Shown piece after piece: positions 1 through 11,274 of a DNA stretch of 64,000 bases. Where the stretch lies: the NCBI GenBank assembly GCA_025558075.1, contig JAHLKF010000004.1, forward strand, positions 1,116,001 through 1,180,000, in the 5' to 3' direction. The notes beneath the pieces are model-generated. The model was not told where the DNA came from. It saw only the letters and a program-made list of their open reading frames with translations, and made no database searches. The DNA is from Gaertneriomyces semiglobifer (Eukaryota > Chytridiomycota > Chytridiomycetes > Spizellomycetales > Spizellomycetaceae). Within the stretch, counting starts at the first letter, position 1; every line of letters starts with the position of its first letter. Made by a program: the position numbers and the translations under genes.

Positions 1-273
1 TGTCGGTGGTTCTCTGCCATCAGTTCCTCTGCTATTGTCGGTGGTTCTCTGCCATCAGTTTCTCTGCTATTGTCGGTGGTTCTCTGCCATCAGTTACTCT
101 GCTATTGTCGGTGGTTCTCTGCCATCAGTTCCTCTGCTATTGTCGGTGGTTCTCTGCCATCAGTTTCTCTGCTATTGTCGGTGGTTCTCTGCCATCAGTT
201 TCTCTGCTATTGTCGGTGGTTCTCTGCCATCAGTTTCTCTGCTATTGTCGGTGGTTCTCTGCCATCAGTTTTT
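1..273. repeat. 35-bp minisatellite
   Basis: About 7.8 head-to-tail copies of a 35-bp unit (TGTCGGTGGTTCTCTGCCAT plus 15 bp) run off the left edge of the window. Copies differ at one or two positions, mainly in the CAGTTNCTCT part. The period is not a multiple of three, so the three forward frames read the same peptide motif in rotation. I take it as noncoding satellite rather than a protein repeat. Confidence 0.95.
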
Positions 274-653
274 CTGGTGCCCTTGACCATACGGATTTCA
301 GATAGCTGGTGCCCTTGGCCATACGGATTTCAGATAGCTGGTGCCCTTGGCCATACGGATTTCAGACGACTGGTGCCCTTGGCCATACGGATTTCAGATG
401 ACTGGTGCCCTTGGCCATACGGATTTCAGACGACTGGTGCCCTTGGCCATACGGATTTCAGATGGCTGGTGCCCTTGGCCATACGGATTTCAGATGGCTG
501 GTGCCCTTGGCCATACGGATTTCAGATAGCTGGTGCCCTTGGCCATACGGATTTCAGATGACTGGTGCCCTTGGCCATACGGATTTCAGATGACTGGTGC
601 CCTTGGCCATACGGGTTTCGATGTCGCTGGTGTGCTTGGCCATACAGATCGCC
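274..653. repeat. 32-bp minisatellite
   Basis: About eleven copies of a 32-bp unit (CTGGTGCCCTTGGCCATACG plus 12 bp) abut the 35-bp array directly. The last two copies decay (GTTTCGATGTCG, then a truncated copy ending near 653). The two arrays share no unit sequence. The period is not a multiple of three, so apparent peptide repeats here are not evidence of coding. Confidence 0.93.
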
Positions 654-723
654 GTGTTGCGGGTACTGCTTTTGACTTGACCTGATCCCGTATGCACGCT
701 TTTCTGCCCTCTTGGATTACTGA

Positions 724-909
724 TACTGCTATTTAGCTATCTCCAATCGTGCAACGCGGGAAGCGGACGAGCGAGAGTCTCGAGAGCGGAAGCGCAGGTT
801 GGCGGATGCCTTGGACCTTGTGAGCGAGGAGAAGTTCTGCGCGAAGATGAGGAAGGCGAAGGTGAAGAAAGTAAAGGTCACTGCCGATGGCGTGGAACTT
901 GAATTGTAG
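724..909 (+). pseudogene. charged open fragment, possible 3' exon remnant
   Basis: After a TGA at 721-723 the frame is open to a TAG at 907-909. It encodes a highly charged stretch (RESRERKRRLADALD, then SEEKFCAKMRKAKVKKVKV). A splice-acceptor-like TATTTAG sits at 730-736. No good start codon is present. It resembles the C-terminal exon of a basic coiled-coil or transposon-type protein, but I do not recognise the family. With repeats on both sides it is more likely a remnant than a live gene. Confidence 0.25.
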
Positions 910-3212
910 GCGGATATTGTTTTTCCTTGTAAATATTGTTTTAGTAGTATTTCGGTTTATGTTCATTAAGATGCTGGTTTGTTCAACTATTTTAACTTCC
1001 TGAAATCAATCCCACGCTTTCTGTCTGCTTGCGGGTTGGGACAGTCAGTGAGTGAGTTATGGCGTTGAATTGAATTGGAACTGCGAATTGTGGTGGGTTT
1101 GGCGTTTTGATTCGTTCGCACGAACGAGGCGGTTATTGATGTGTTGTGACTACTGCAGCAACTTACACTCACTTAGTTCGGGAGAACTATGCTGTTAACG
1201 TAACAAACGGGCCGGCTTTCCACTACGGGCCACGGATTTTCGGTAAACACCACTGGAATCAATGTTGGAAAGTTTGCATTTCACTGACTGTATGTACGGG
1301 TGTTGAGTTAGCCATTACCATCTGAAAAGAAACTCAACAACCGCCATCCAAGACAAGTTGATCAGTTTGGGAACCACGCTAGACAGGACAGATTCTTCCC
1401 CTTATGGCTCGTGCGGTCGGCCGCTTAGGCCAAGCAGAATCCCACAGGTATTCTTATGGCTTTTGGCGTCAAATCGCACAGAACGTAGGACGAACCATGG
1501 CTTGTCTGGTCACAAGGCTACTATTGATATATTAGTTGGATAGTGTGCCAGCAATCCCAAGAGCGAACCTCGATGCACTTGTATCATTCATGATCTAATG
1601 CATGTGCTCCTTGTTGCTCTTGAGGTTCTTCTGTGCGCGTATTAGCGCCCCTTCTGGAAGCCCGAACATTTACCGATTGGATCATCCTATCATTGTTGTT
1701 CCTTCGAAGGCCGGCGACGTGACGAAGCGAAAGTGGTATGAGTGCACTTGTGCGGGCATTCATTTGACAGATAATGCGGGTAAGAAAAAGTCATATACCC
1801 GCACTAGCGCGCTCATACCCCGGAAGCTCAATTGAAGTGCGATCAAAAGTATATCGCAGGTGCAAATGGGGATTCTGAGTCTCTCGGGGCTCTGGCGAAA
1901 AGAGCCGAGAAGCATCCGGGTCGCATGAAGGTAGTGTACCGGTAGAGGGTTGTGCTGTCGGTTATTGCAAGGTCAGCTAATGATGGATTGCATCTAGAGT
2001 ATACCCACGTCAAGGTCCGCAAATCAGTACTGGCAGAATGAAGCTACCAAGGCCAAAAATGCTGCCAAAATCACAGTGGGTATATATGTTCTGCTGTGCT
2101 GCGGTTCAAGCTAAGATTATTGATTTTACTACTAGAAAACATACGCTCAACTACAAGACAAAATTGTTCAGGCTGCTACCGACGCATGTGACTCAGTGTG
2201 CCACTGACAATTTACCCCCTTCATCGGATGCTCTAGACACTTCAATCGACATCGCTAGGCGACCTGAACTCCCCGCTGCCTCCTTACCATGCCCTTCCGA
2301 TACTGGTGTCGCCAGCCCAGGTCCAATTCCTAATAAATCCCCTTTCGTCACCATCTATTGACAACCTTCCAACATTACACCGAGACGATGAGCGAGACGA
2401 CGAGCGAGACGACGAACGAAACGCGCATCAAGAGCTCGAAGACGGGTTGCCAAGCCCGTGCGTTGCAGCAGTGCCAGTGGCAAGCAGCGCTTCCGTTTGA
2501 TTGGAGATAGTTATCTTGCGTCATCCGGAACATCCTCGTCGTGACTCGGCAGCTGGTTCTTGCGATCCCGTAATGGCCGGCGTCGGCAAGAAAGATTGGG
2601 AGCTAGATATTGATGAAGCATCCGATTCTAGTACCACTACCTCTTTGTGAGATCCGGGTTGGTGATGTTCGGATCTCCCACCAACCCCGATCTCACAAAG
2701 TTGGCGCGGTTACCCCGCATAGCTCGCCCATTTCGGCCGAGAAACCGGGTCAAGCTTGATGGTGGTGTGTTCGAAGTGTTGTCAAAACATCGGCGGAGTG
2801 GAGAAATCATCATCTTATATCATCTTTGGCAGCTTGGCGACTTTCTTCCGCTGCTTGTCAGTCTCCAGCTCTAAAGGTTCGCACCGTTGACTGTCCTAAG
2901 TTAATACTGCATCATGAAAATAAAACAAGTGCAGATACCGAAAGACGACCAAATCACATTATGAGATCCGACGCCGCCATTGAGGGATTCGGATACTACA
3001 ATCTCCTGAGTGGAACTTTCAACCCTGCCTGCTTGTTCAGAAACCGACTGCGTTTTACCGTCGTGATGAACAGCTTGCCTGGTCATAATGCTCTGGTATT
3101 CTCAACACGAGAAGGCGGGGCGATAGCCATCGCGACAGAAACTGGCAATGTAACACTGGATAACTGGAACTAGAGCAGGTTCGCCTAACCCAATCATTTG
3201 CTGCGAGACATC
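910..3212. other. gene-poor decayed sequence
   Basis: I see no gene I can support. There are short open stretches with coding-like composition: one around 1700-1834 contains a WYECTCAGIH segment, one around 2540-2650 ends in SDSSTTTSL, and a small GACGATGAGC-type repeat lies at 2384-2420. None has a credible start, exon structure or family match. The region looks like old transposon or gene debris between satellite arrays. Confidence 0.5.
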
Positions 3213-4092
3213 TAATAGCTCAGTGGTGAGCTGCATGGTGATTGCTGAGAAACATCAAATGGACGTATAGCTCAGTGGTGAGCTGCATCTTGTATCTAGG
3301 GATGTATAGCTCAGTCGTAAGCTGCACGGTGATTGCTGAGAAACATCAAATGGACGTATAGCTCAGTGGTGCGCTGCATCTTGTATCAAGGACGTATAGC
3401 TCAGTGGTAAGAGGTGAGGCGGTTGCATCTCATAGCAAATGGACGTATAGCTCAGTGGTGAGTGGCATCTCATATCAAGGGACGTATAGCTCAGTGGTAA
3501 GAGGTGAGGCGGTTGCATCTCATGGCAAATGGACGTATAGCTCAGTGGTGAGCGGCATCTCGTATCAAGGGACGTATAGCTCAGTGGTAAGAGGTGAGGC
3601 GGTTGCATCTCATAGCAAATGGACATATAGCTCAGTAGTGAGCTGCATCTCATAACAATAACAAGGGACGTATAGCTCAGTGATAAGAGGTGAGGCAGTT
3701 CCATCTCATAATGAACGGACGTATAGCTCAGTGGTGAGCTGCATCTTGCATCAAATGGACGTATAGCTCAGTGGTGAGTGGCATCTCATAACAAGGGATG
3801 TATAGCTCAGTGGTAAGAGGTGAGGCAGTTGCATCTCATAATGAACGGACATATAGCTCAGTAGTGAGCTGCATCTCATAACAATAACAAGGGACGTATA
3901 GCTCAGTGATAAGAGGTGAGGCAGTTCCATCTCATAATGAACGGACGTATAGCTCAGTGGTGAGCTGCATCTTGTATCAAATGACGTATAGCTCAGTGGT
4001 AAGAGGTGAGGCGGTTGCATCTCATAGCAAATGGACATAGAGCTCAGTAGTGAACTGCATGGCGGTTGCTGAGAGACATCAAATGGACGTAT

Positions 4093-4297
4093 TGTTGTAA
4101 TAGGATCCCGGTGGCATACACGCCATTGGGGTTACCCCGTTATCGGTAACTGCTATGTCAGCACTGCCCTAAGTCATATGATCTTTTCCGTCGGGAAGCG
4201 CTTAACGCAACCGACAGTTTAGAACTTAGAACCTTAGACTTGAGAGATAACAGAGCTTATAAGAAGGATAAGAGCATCAGCAGGTTCCTCTGCAACA
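4093..4297 (+). repeat. 5' LTR, copy 1
   Basis: A 205-bp terminal repeat starts TGTTGTAATAGGATCCCGG and ends TTCCTCTGCAACA. It matches the 3' LTR at 4965-5169 except for two transitions. Confidence 0.92.
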
Positions 4298-4311
4298 GGT
4301 TATGAGCCCCG
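4298..4311 (+). other. primer-binding site for tRNA-iMet half
   Basis: GGTTATGAGCCCCG follows the 5' LTR with no gap. It is the exact complement of nt 26-39 (anticodon stem and loop) of the initiator tRNA-Met encoded at 63265-63336. The primer 3' end would therefore be nt 39, a 5' tRNA half, as established for Drosophila copia. The next base no longer pairs. Confidence 0.85.
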
Positions 4312-4392
4312 GCATCGACAGCTGTTACCTGCTTATGCTCTGCCCCTCAGTCTCCGGGTGGATCTGCCCGTTATTGACAGTTTCCGCCTGCA

Positions 4393-4663
4393 CCGTTAAT
4401 CCCCCTGCCAGCGATTAACGACGCCCGGCACCGTTGATCCCCCTGCCTGCGATCAACTGCTTACACCCCCGGACCGTTGATCCCCCTGCCTGCGATCAAC
4501 TGCTTACACCCCCGGACCGTTGATCCCCCTGCCTGCGATCAACGACGACTGCTATTGATCCCCCTGCCTGCGATCAACTGCTTACACCCCTGGACCGTTG
4601 ATCCCCCTGCCAGCAATTAACGACGCCCGACACTTATTGATCCCCCTGCCTGCGATCAACGAT
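4393..4663 (+). repeat. 43-bp minisatellite inside the retroelement
   Basis: Imperfect copies of a 43-bp unit are present (ACCGTTGATCCCCCTGCCTG, CGATCAACTGCTTACACCCC, CGG), with shorter variant units at both ends. Each unit contains GTTGATC...GATCAAC, an inverted repeat able to form a hairpin. Copy 2 of the element has exactly one 43-bp unit fewer. Confidence 0.88.
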
Positions 4664-4706
4664 GACTGCTTATTGAACACCTTGCCTGTGTATAACACTT
4701 TTTAAG

Positions 4707-4964
4707 ATGGCCTGCTCGACCCGCAGTGCCAAGGAGGAATTCTCGGCCCTCGACAACCCTCCGTCACTGTTCGCTGAACGACTGCCAAACCTGGAATCCG
4801 ACGCCGTGTGCCTCACGTGCATATGCGGCCTCAAACCGTCTGTTCGTGACCGCATTCGCAATCGAGTTGCCGCTGACAAGCAGACCCTTGACATCTTACA
4901 AGCTGTCGCCCTGGAACTGGATGCATCCGTGTACCGAAATGTCGTGTATGCACCGAGGGGAGAG
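4707..4964 (+). pseudogene. gag-like fragment of LTR element
   Basis: An open frame starts at ATG 4707 and runs into the 3' LTR. It contains ICGLKPSVRDRIRNRV followed by TLDILQAVALELD. That is the pattern seen near the end of the capsid region in Ty3-type gag (GLKP..R..V......TL..A...A). Only this end of gag survives; the zinc knuckle and pol are missing. The frame ends inside LTR sequence. It cannot encode a full Gag and is probably a passenger remnant or a packaging sequence. Confidence 0.55.
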
Positions 4965-5169
4965 TGTTGTAATAGGATCCCGGTGGCATACACGCCATTG
5001 GGGTTACCCCGTTATCGGTAACTGCTATGTCAGCACTGCCCTAAGTCACATGATCTTTTCCGTCAGGAAGCGCTTAACGCAACCGACAGTTTAGAACTTA
5101 GAACCTTAGACTTGAGAGATAACAGAGCTTATAAGAAGGATAAGAGCATCAGCAGGTTCCTCTGCAACA
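4965..5169 (+). repeat. 3' LTR, copy 1
   Basis: A 205-bp LTR is preceded by the purine tract GAGGGGAGAG at 4955-4964 and followed by the CGTAT target duplication, which resumes the interrupted tRNA-like unit. Confidence 0.92.
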
Positions 5170-6930
5170 CGTATAGCTCAGTGGTAAGAGGTGAGGCAGT
5201 TGCATCTCATAATGAACAGACGTATAGCTCAGTGGTGAGCGGCATCTCGTATCAAGGGACGTATAGCTCAGTGGTAAGAGGTGAGGCGGTTGCATCTCAT
5301 AGCAAATGGACGTATAACTCAGCAGGTGAGCTGTATCTCAGAACAAGGGACGTATAGCTCAGTGGTAAGAGGTGAGGCAGTTGCATCTCATAATGAACGG
5401 ACGTATAGCTCAGTGGTGAGCTGCATCTCATAACAAGGGACGTATAGCTCAGTGGTAAGAGGTGAGGCAGTTGCATATCATAATGAACGGACGTATAGCT
5501 CAGTGGTGAGCTGCATCTCATATCAAGGGACGTATAGCTCAGTGGTAAGAGCTGAGGCGGTTGCATCTCATAGCAAATGGACATAGAGCTCAGTAGTGAA
5601 CTGCATGGCGGTTGCTGAGAGACATCAAATGGACGTATAGCTCAGTGGTAAGAGGTGAGGCAGTTGCATCTCATAATGAACAGACGTATTGCTCAGTGGT
5701 GAGCGGCATCTCGTATCAAGGGACGTATAGCTCAGTGGTAAGAGGTGAGGCGGTTGCATCTCATAGCAAATGGACATAGAGCTCAGTAGTGAACTGCATC
5801 TCATAACAAGGGACGTATAGCTCAGTGGTAAAAGGTGAGGCAGTTGCATCTCATAATGAACGGACGTATAGCTCAGTGGTGAGCTGCATCTCATAACAAG
5901 GGACGTATAGCTCAGTGGTAAGAGATGAGGCAGTTGCATCTCATAACGAACGAACGTATAGCTCAGTGGTGCGCTGCATCTCGTATCAAGGGACGTATAG
6001 CTCAGTGGTAAGAGGTGAGGCAGTTGCATCTCATAACGAACGGATGTATAGCTCAGTGGTGAGCTGCATCTTGTATCAAGGACGTATAGCTCAGTGGTGA
6101 GTTGCACGGCGGTTGCTGAGAGACATCAAACGGACGTATAGCTCAGTGCAGAGCTGCATCTTGCATCAAGGGACGTATAGCTCAGTGGTGAGTTGCACGG
6201 CGGTTGCTGAGAGACATCAAATGGACATATAGCTCAGTGGTGAGCTGCATCTCGCATCACATGACGTATAGCTCAGTGGTAAGAGGTGAGGCGGTTGCAT
6301 CTCATAGCAAATGGACATAGAGCTCAGTAGTGAACTGCATGGCGGGTGCTGAGAGACATCACATGACGTATAGCTCAGTGGTAAGAGGTGAGGCAGTTGC
6401 ATCTCATAATGAACGGACGTATAGCTCAGTGGTGAGCGGCATCTCGTATCAAGGGACATATAGCTCCGTGGTAAGAGGTGAGGCGGTTGCATCTCATAAT
6501 GAACGGACGTATAGCTCAGTGGTGAGCTGCATCTTGCATCCAGGGACGTATAGCTCAGTGGTAAGAGGTGAGGCAGTTGCATCTCATAACGAACGGACGT
6601 ATAGCTCAGTGGTGAGCTGCATCTTGCATCAAGGGACGTATAGCTCAGTGATAAGAAGTGAGGCAGTTGCATCTCATAACGAAGGGACGTATAGCTCAGT
6701 GGTGAGCTGCATCTCATAACAATAACAAGGGACGTATAGCTCAGTGATAAGAGGTGAGGCAGTTCCATCTCATAATGAACGGACGTATAGCTCAGTGGTG
6801 AGCTGCATCTTGTATCAAATGACGTATAGCTCAGTGGTAAGAGGTGAGGCGGTTGCATCTCATAGCAAATGGACATAGAGCTCAGTAGTGAACTGCATGG
6901 CGGTTGCTGAGAGACATCAAATGGACGTAT

Positions 6931-7964
6931 TGTTGTAATAGGATCCCGGTGGCATACACGCCATTGGGGTTACCCCGTTATCGGTAACTGCTATGTCAGC
7001 ACTGCCCTAAGTCATATGATCTTTTCCGTCGGGAAGCGCTTAACGCAACCGACAGTTTAGAACTTAGAACCTTAGACTTGAGAGATAACAGAGCTTATAA
7101 GAAGGATAAGAGCATCAGCAGGTTCCTCTGCAACAGGTTATGAGCCCCGGCATCGACAGCTGTTACCTGCTTATGCTCTGCCCCTCAGTCTCCGGGTGGA
7201 TCTGCCCGTTATTGACAGTTTCCGCCTGCACCGTTAATCCCCCTGCCAGCGATTAACGACGCCCGGCACCGTTGATCCCCCTGCCTGCGATCAACTGCTT
7301 ACACCCCCGGACCGTTGATCCCCCTGCCTGCGATCAACGACGACTGCTATTGATCCCCCTGCCTGCGATCAACTGCTTACACCCCTGGACCGTTGATCCC
7401 CCTGCCAGCAATTAACGACGCCCGACACTTATTGATCCCCCTGCCTGCGATCAACGATGACTGCTTATTGAACACCTTGCCTGTGTATAACACTTTTTAA
7501 GATGGCCTGCTCGACCCGCAGTGCCAAGGAGGAATTCTCGGCCCTCGACAACCCTCCGTCACTGTTCGCTGAACGACTGCCAAACCTGGAATCCGACGCC
7601 GTGTGCCTCACGTGCATATGCGGCCTCAAACCGTCTGTTGGTGACCGCATTCGCAATCGAGTTGCCGCTGACAAGCAGACCCTTGACATCTTACAAGCTG
7701 TCGCCCTGGAACTGGATGCATCCGTGTACCGAAATGTCGTGTATGCACCGAGGGGAGAGTGTTGTAATAGGATCCCGGTGGCATACACGCCATTGGGGTT
7801 ACCCCGTTATCGGTAACTGCTATGTCAGCACTGCCCTAAGTCACATGATCTTTTCCGTCAGGAAGCGCTTAACGCAACCGACAGTTTAGAACTTAGAACC
7901 TTAGACTTGAGAGATAACAGAGCTTATAAGAAGGATAAGAGCATCAGCAGGTTCCTCTGCAACA
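6931..7964 (+). mobile_element. short non-autonomous LTR retroelement, copy 2
   Basis: This 1034-bp copy of the element at 4093-5169 has its 5' LTR at 6931-7135, primer-binding site at 7136-7149, minisatellite near 7230-7459, purine tract at 7750-7759 and 3' LTR at 7760-7964. The CGTAT duplication is at 6926-6930 and 7965-7969. It has the same two LTR differences as copy 1, the same target and the same flanking units on both sides. It therefore arose by segmental duplication of the array, not by a second insertion. Differences I found: one 43-bp unit fewer, and one substitution in the gag fragment (CGTGAC to GGTGAC). Confidence 0.9.
7502..7759 (+). pseudogene. gag-like fragment, copy 2
   Basis: Second copy of the fragment at 4707-4964, with one missense difference (KPSVRDR to KPSVGDR). 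It is equally truncated, with no protease, reverse transcriptase or integrase around it. Confidence 0.5.
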
Positions 7965-9774
7965 CGTATAGCTCAGTGGTAAGAGGTGAGGCAGTTGCAT
8001 CTCATAATGAACAGACGTATAGCTCAGTGGTGAGCGGCATCTCGTATCAAGGGACGTATAGCTCAGTGGTAAGAGGTGAGGCGGTTGCATCTCATAGCAA
8101 ATGGACGTATAACTCAGCAGGTGAGCTGTATCTCAGAACAAGGGACGTATAGCTCAGTGGTAAGAGGTGAGGCAGTTGCATCTCATAATGAACGGACGTA
8201 TAGCTCAGTGGTGAGCTGCATCTCATAACAAGGGACGTATAGCTCAGTGGTAAGAGGTGAGGCAGTTGCATATCATAATGAACGGACGTATAGCTCAGTC
8301 GTGAGCTGCATCTCATATCAAGGGACGTATAGCTCAGTGGTAAGAGCTGAGGCGGTTGCATCTCATAGCAAATGGACATAGAGCTCAGTAGTGAACTGCA
8401 TGGCGGTTGCTGAGAGACATCAAATGGACGTATAGCTCAGTGGTAAGAGGTGAGGCAGTTGCATCTCATAATGAACAGACGTATTGCTCAGTGGTGAGCG
8501 GCATCTCGTATCAAGGGACGTATAGCTCAGTGGTAAGAGGTGAGGCGGTTGCATCTCATAGCAAATGGACATAGAGCTCAGTAGTGAACTGCATCTCATA
8601 ACAAGGGACGTATAGCTCAGTGGTAAAAGGTGAGGCAGTTGCATCTCATAATGAACGGACGTATAGCTCAGTGGTGAGCTGCATCTCATAACAAGGGACG
8701 TATAGCTCAGTGGTAAGAGGTGAGGCAGTTGCATCTCATAACGAACGGATGTATAGCTCAGTGGTGAGCTGCATCTTGTATCAAGGACGTATAGCTCAGT
8801 GGTGAGTTGCACGGCGGTTGCTGAGAGACATCAAACGGACGTATAGCTCAGTGCAGAGCTGCATCTTGCATCAAGGGACGTATAGCTCAGTGGTGAGTTG
8901 CACGGCGGTTGCTGAGAGACATCAAATGGACATATAGCTCAGTGGTGAGCTGCATCTCGCATCACATGACGTATAGCTCAGTGGTAAGAGGTGAGGCGGT
9001 TGCATCTCATAGCAAATGGACATAGAGCTCAGTAGTGAACTGCATGGCGGGTGCTGAGAGACATCACATGACGTATAGCTCAGTGGTAAGAGGTGAGGCA
9101 GTTGCATCTCATAATGAACGGACGTATAGCTCAGTGGTGAGCGGCATCTCGTATCAAGGGACATATAGCTCCGTGGTAAGAGGTGAGGCGGTTGCATCTC
9201 ATAATGAACGGACGTATAGCTCAGTGGTGAGCTGCATCTTGCATCCAGGGACGTATAGCTCAGTGGTAAGAGGTGAGGCAGTTGCATCTCATAACGAACG
9301 GACGTATAGCTCAGTGGTGAGCTGCATCTTGCATCAAACGGACGTATAGTTCAGTGGTGAGCTGCATCTTGCATCAAACGGACGTATAGCTCAGTGGTGA
9401 GCTGCATCTTGCATCAAACGGACGTATAGCTCAGTGGTAAGAGGTGAGGCAGTTGCATCTCATAACGAAGGGACGTATAGCTCAGTGGTGAGCGGCATCT
9501 CGTATCAAGGGACGTATAGCTCAGTGGTAAGTGGTGAGGCAGTTGCATCTCATAATGAACGGACGTATAGTTCAGTGGTGAGCGGCATCTCGTATCAAGG
9601 GACATATAGCTCAGTGGTAAGAGGTGAGGCGGTTGCATCTCATAATGAACGGACGTATAGCTCAGTGGTGAGCTGCATCTTGCATCCAGGGACATATAGC
9701 TCAGTGGTAAGAGGTGAGGCAGTTGCATCTCATAACGAACGGACGTATAGCTCAGTGGTGAGCTGCATCTTGCA

Positions 9775-11274
9775 TCAAACGGACGTATAGCTCAGTGGTG
9801 AGCTGCATCTTGTATCAAGGGACGTATAGCTCAGTGGTAAGAGGTGAGGCAGTTGCATCTCATAACGAACGGACGTATAGCTCAGTGGTGAGCGGCATCT
9901 CGTATCAAGGGACGTATAGCTCAGTGGTAAGAGGTGAGGCAGTTGCATCTCATAACGAACGGACGTATAGCTCAGTGGTGAGCTGCATCTTGTATCAAGG
10001 GACGTATACCTCAGTGGTAAGAGATGAGGGAGTTGCATCTCATAATGAACGGACGTATAGTTCAGTGGTGAGCGGCATCTCGTATCAAGGGACATATAGC
10101 TCAGTGGTAAGAGGTGAGGCAGTTGCATCTCATAACGAAGGGACGTATAGCTCAGTGGTGAGCGGCATCTCGTATCAAGGGACGTATAGCTCAGTGGTAA
10201 GAGGTGAGGCAGTTGCATCTCATAATGAACGGACGTATAGTTCAGTGGTGAGCGGCATCTCGTATCAAGGGACATATAGCTCAGTGGTAAGAGGTGAGGC
10301 GGTTGCATCTCATAATGAACGGACGTATAGCTCAGTGGTGAGCTGCATCTTGCATCCAGGGACATATAGCTCAGTGGTAAGAGGTAAGGCAGTTGCATCT
10401 CATAACGAACGGACGTATAGCTCAGTGGTGAGCTGCATCTTGCATCAAACGGACGTATAGTTCAGTGGTGAGCTGCATCTTGCATCAAACGGACGTATAG
10501 CTCAGTGGTGAGCTGCATCTTGCATCAAACGGACGTATAGCTCAGTGGTGAGCTGCATCTTGTATCAAGGGACGTATAGCTCAGTGGTAAGAGGTGAGGC
10601 AGTTGCATCTCATAACGAACGGACGTATAGCTCAGTGGTGAGCGGCATCTCGTATCAAGGGACGTATAGCTCAGTGGTAAGAGGTGAGGCAGTTGCATCT
10701 CATAACGAACGGACGTATAGCTCAGTGGTGAGCTGCATCTTGTATCAAGGGACGTATACCTCAGTGGTAAGAGATGAGGGAGTTGCATCTCATAATGAAC
10801 GGACGTATAGTTCAGTGGTGAGCGGCATCTCGTATCAAGGGACATATAGCTCAGTGGTAAGAGGTGAGGCAGTTGCATCTCATAACGAAGGGACGTATAG
10901 CTCAGTGGTGAGCGGCATCTCGTATCAAGGGACGTATAGCTCAGTGGTAAGAGGTGAGGCAGTTGCATCTCATAATGAACGGACGTATAGTTCAGTGGTG
11001 AGCGGCATCTCGTATCAAGGGACATATAGCTCAGTGGTAAGAGGTGAGGCGGTTGCATCTCATAATGAACGGACGTATAGCTCAGTGGTGAGCTGCATCT
11101 TGCATCCAGGGACATATAGCTCAGTGGTAAGAGGTAAGGCAGTTGCATCTCATAACGAACGGACGTATAGCTCAGTGGTGAGCTGCATCTTGCATCAAAC
11201 GGACGTATAGTTCAGTGGTGAGCTGCATCTTGCATCAAACGGACGTATAGCTCAGTGGTGAGCTGCATCTTGCA
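9775..11274 (+). repeat. 750-bp higher-order duplication in the array
   Basis: Positions 9775-10524 and 10525-11274 are direct neighbours, each 750 bp, made of the same ordered series of 39/40- and 51-bp units. Reading frames of 207 and 221 residues are identical in the two blocks, so the copies are essentially the same at base level. Confidence 0.85.

Larger units (their letters stand above)
4093..5169 (+). mobile_element. short non-autonomous LTR retroelement, copy 1
   Basis: A 1077-bp element is bounded by 205-bp direct LTRs that begin TGTTG and end CAACA. A 5-bp target duplication CGTAT lies at 4088-4092 and 5170-5174. The order is 5' LTR, primer-binding site, a 43-bp minisatellite, a gag-like fragment, a purine tract (GAGGGGAGAG) and 3' LTR. 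No protease, reverse transcriptase or integrase is present, so it depends on another element, as TRIMs do. It is inserted inside a tRNA-Cys-like unit, with the target duplication covering unit nt 4-8. The two LTRs differ by two transitions (TCATATG/TCACATG and GTCGGGA/GTCAGGA). The TGTTG start and half-tRNA primer recall Copia elements, but the gag fragment recalls Ty3-type gag, so I leave the superfamily open. Confidence 0.9.

Noticed and set aside
4707..5094. Complete gag gene in the retroelement
   Set aside because: Only a short capsid-end-like segment is recognisable, and the frame closes inside the LTR.
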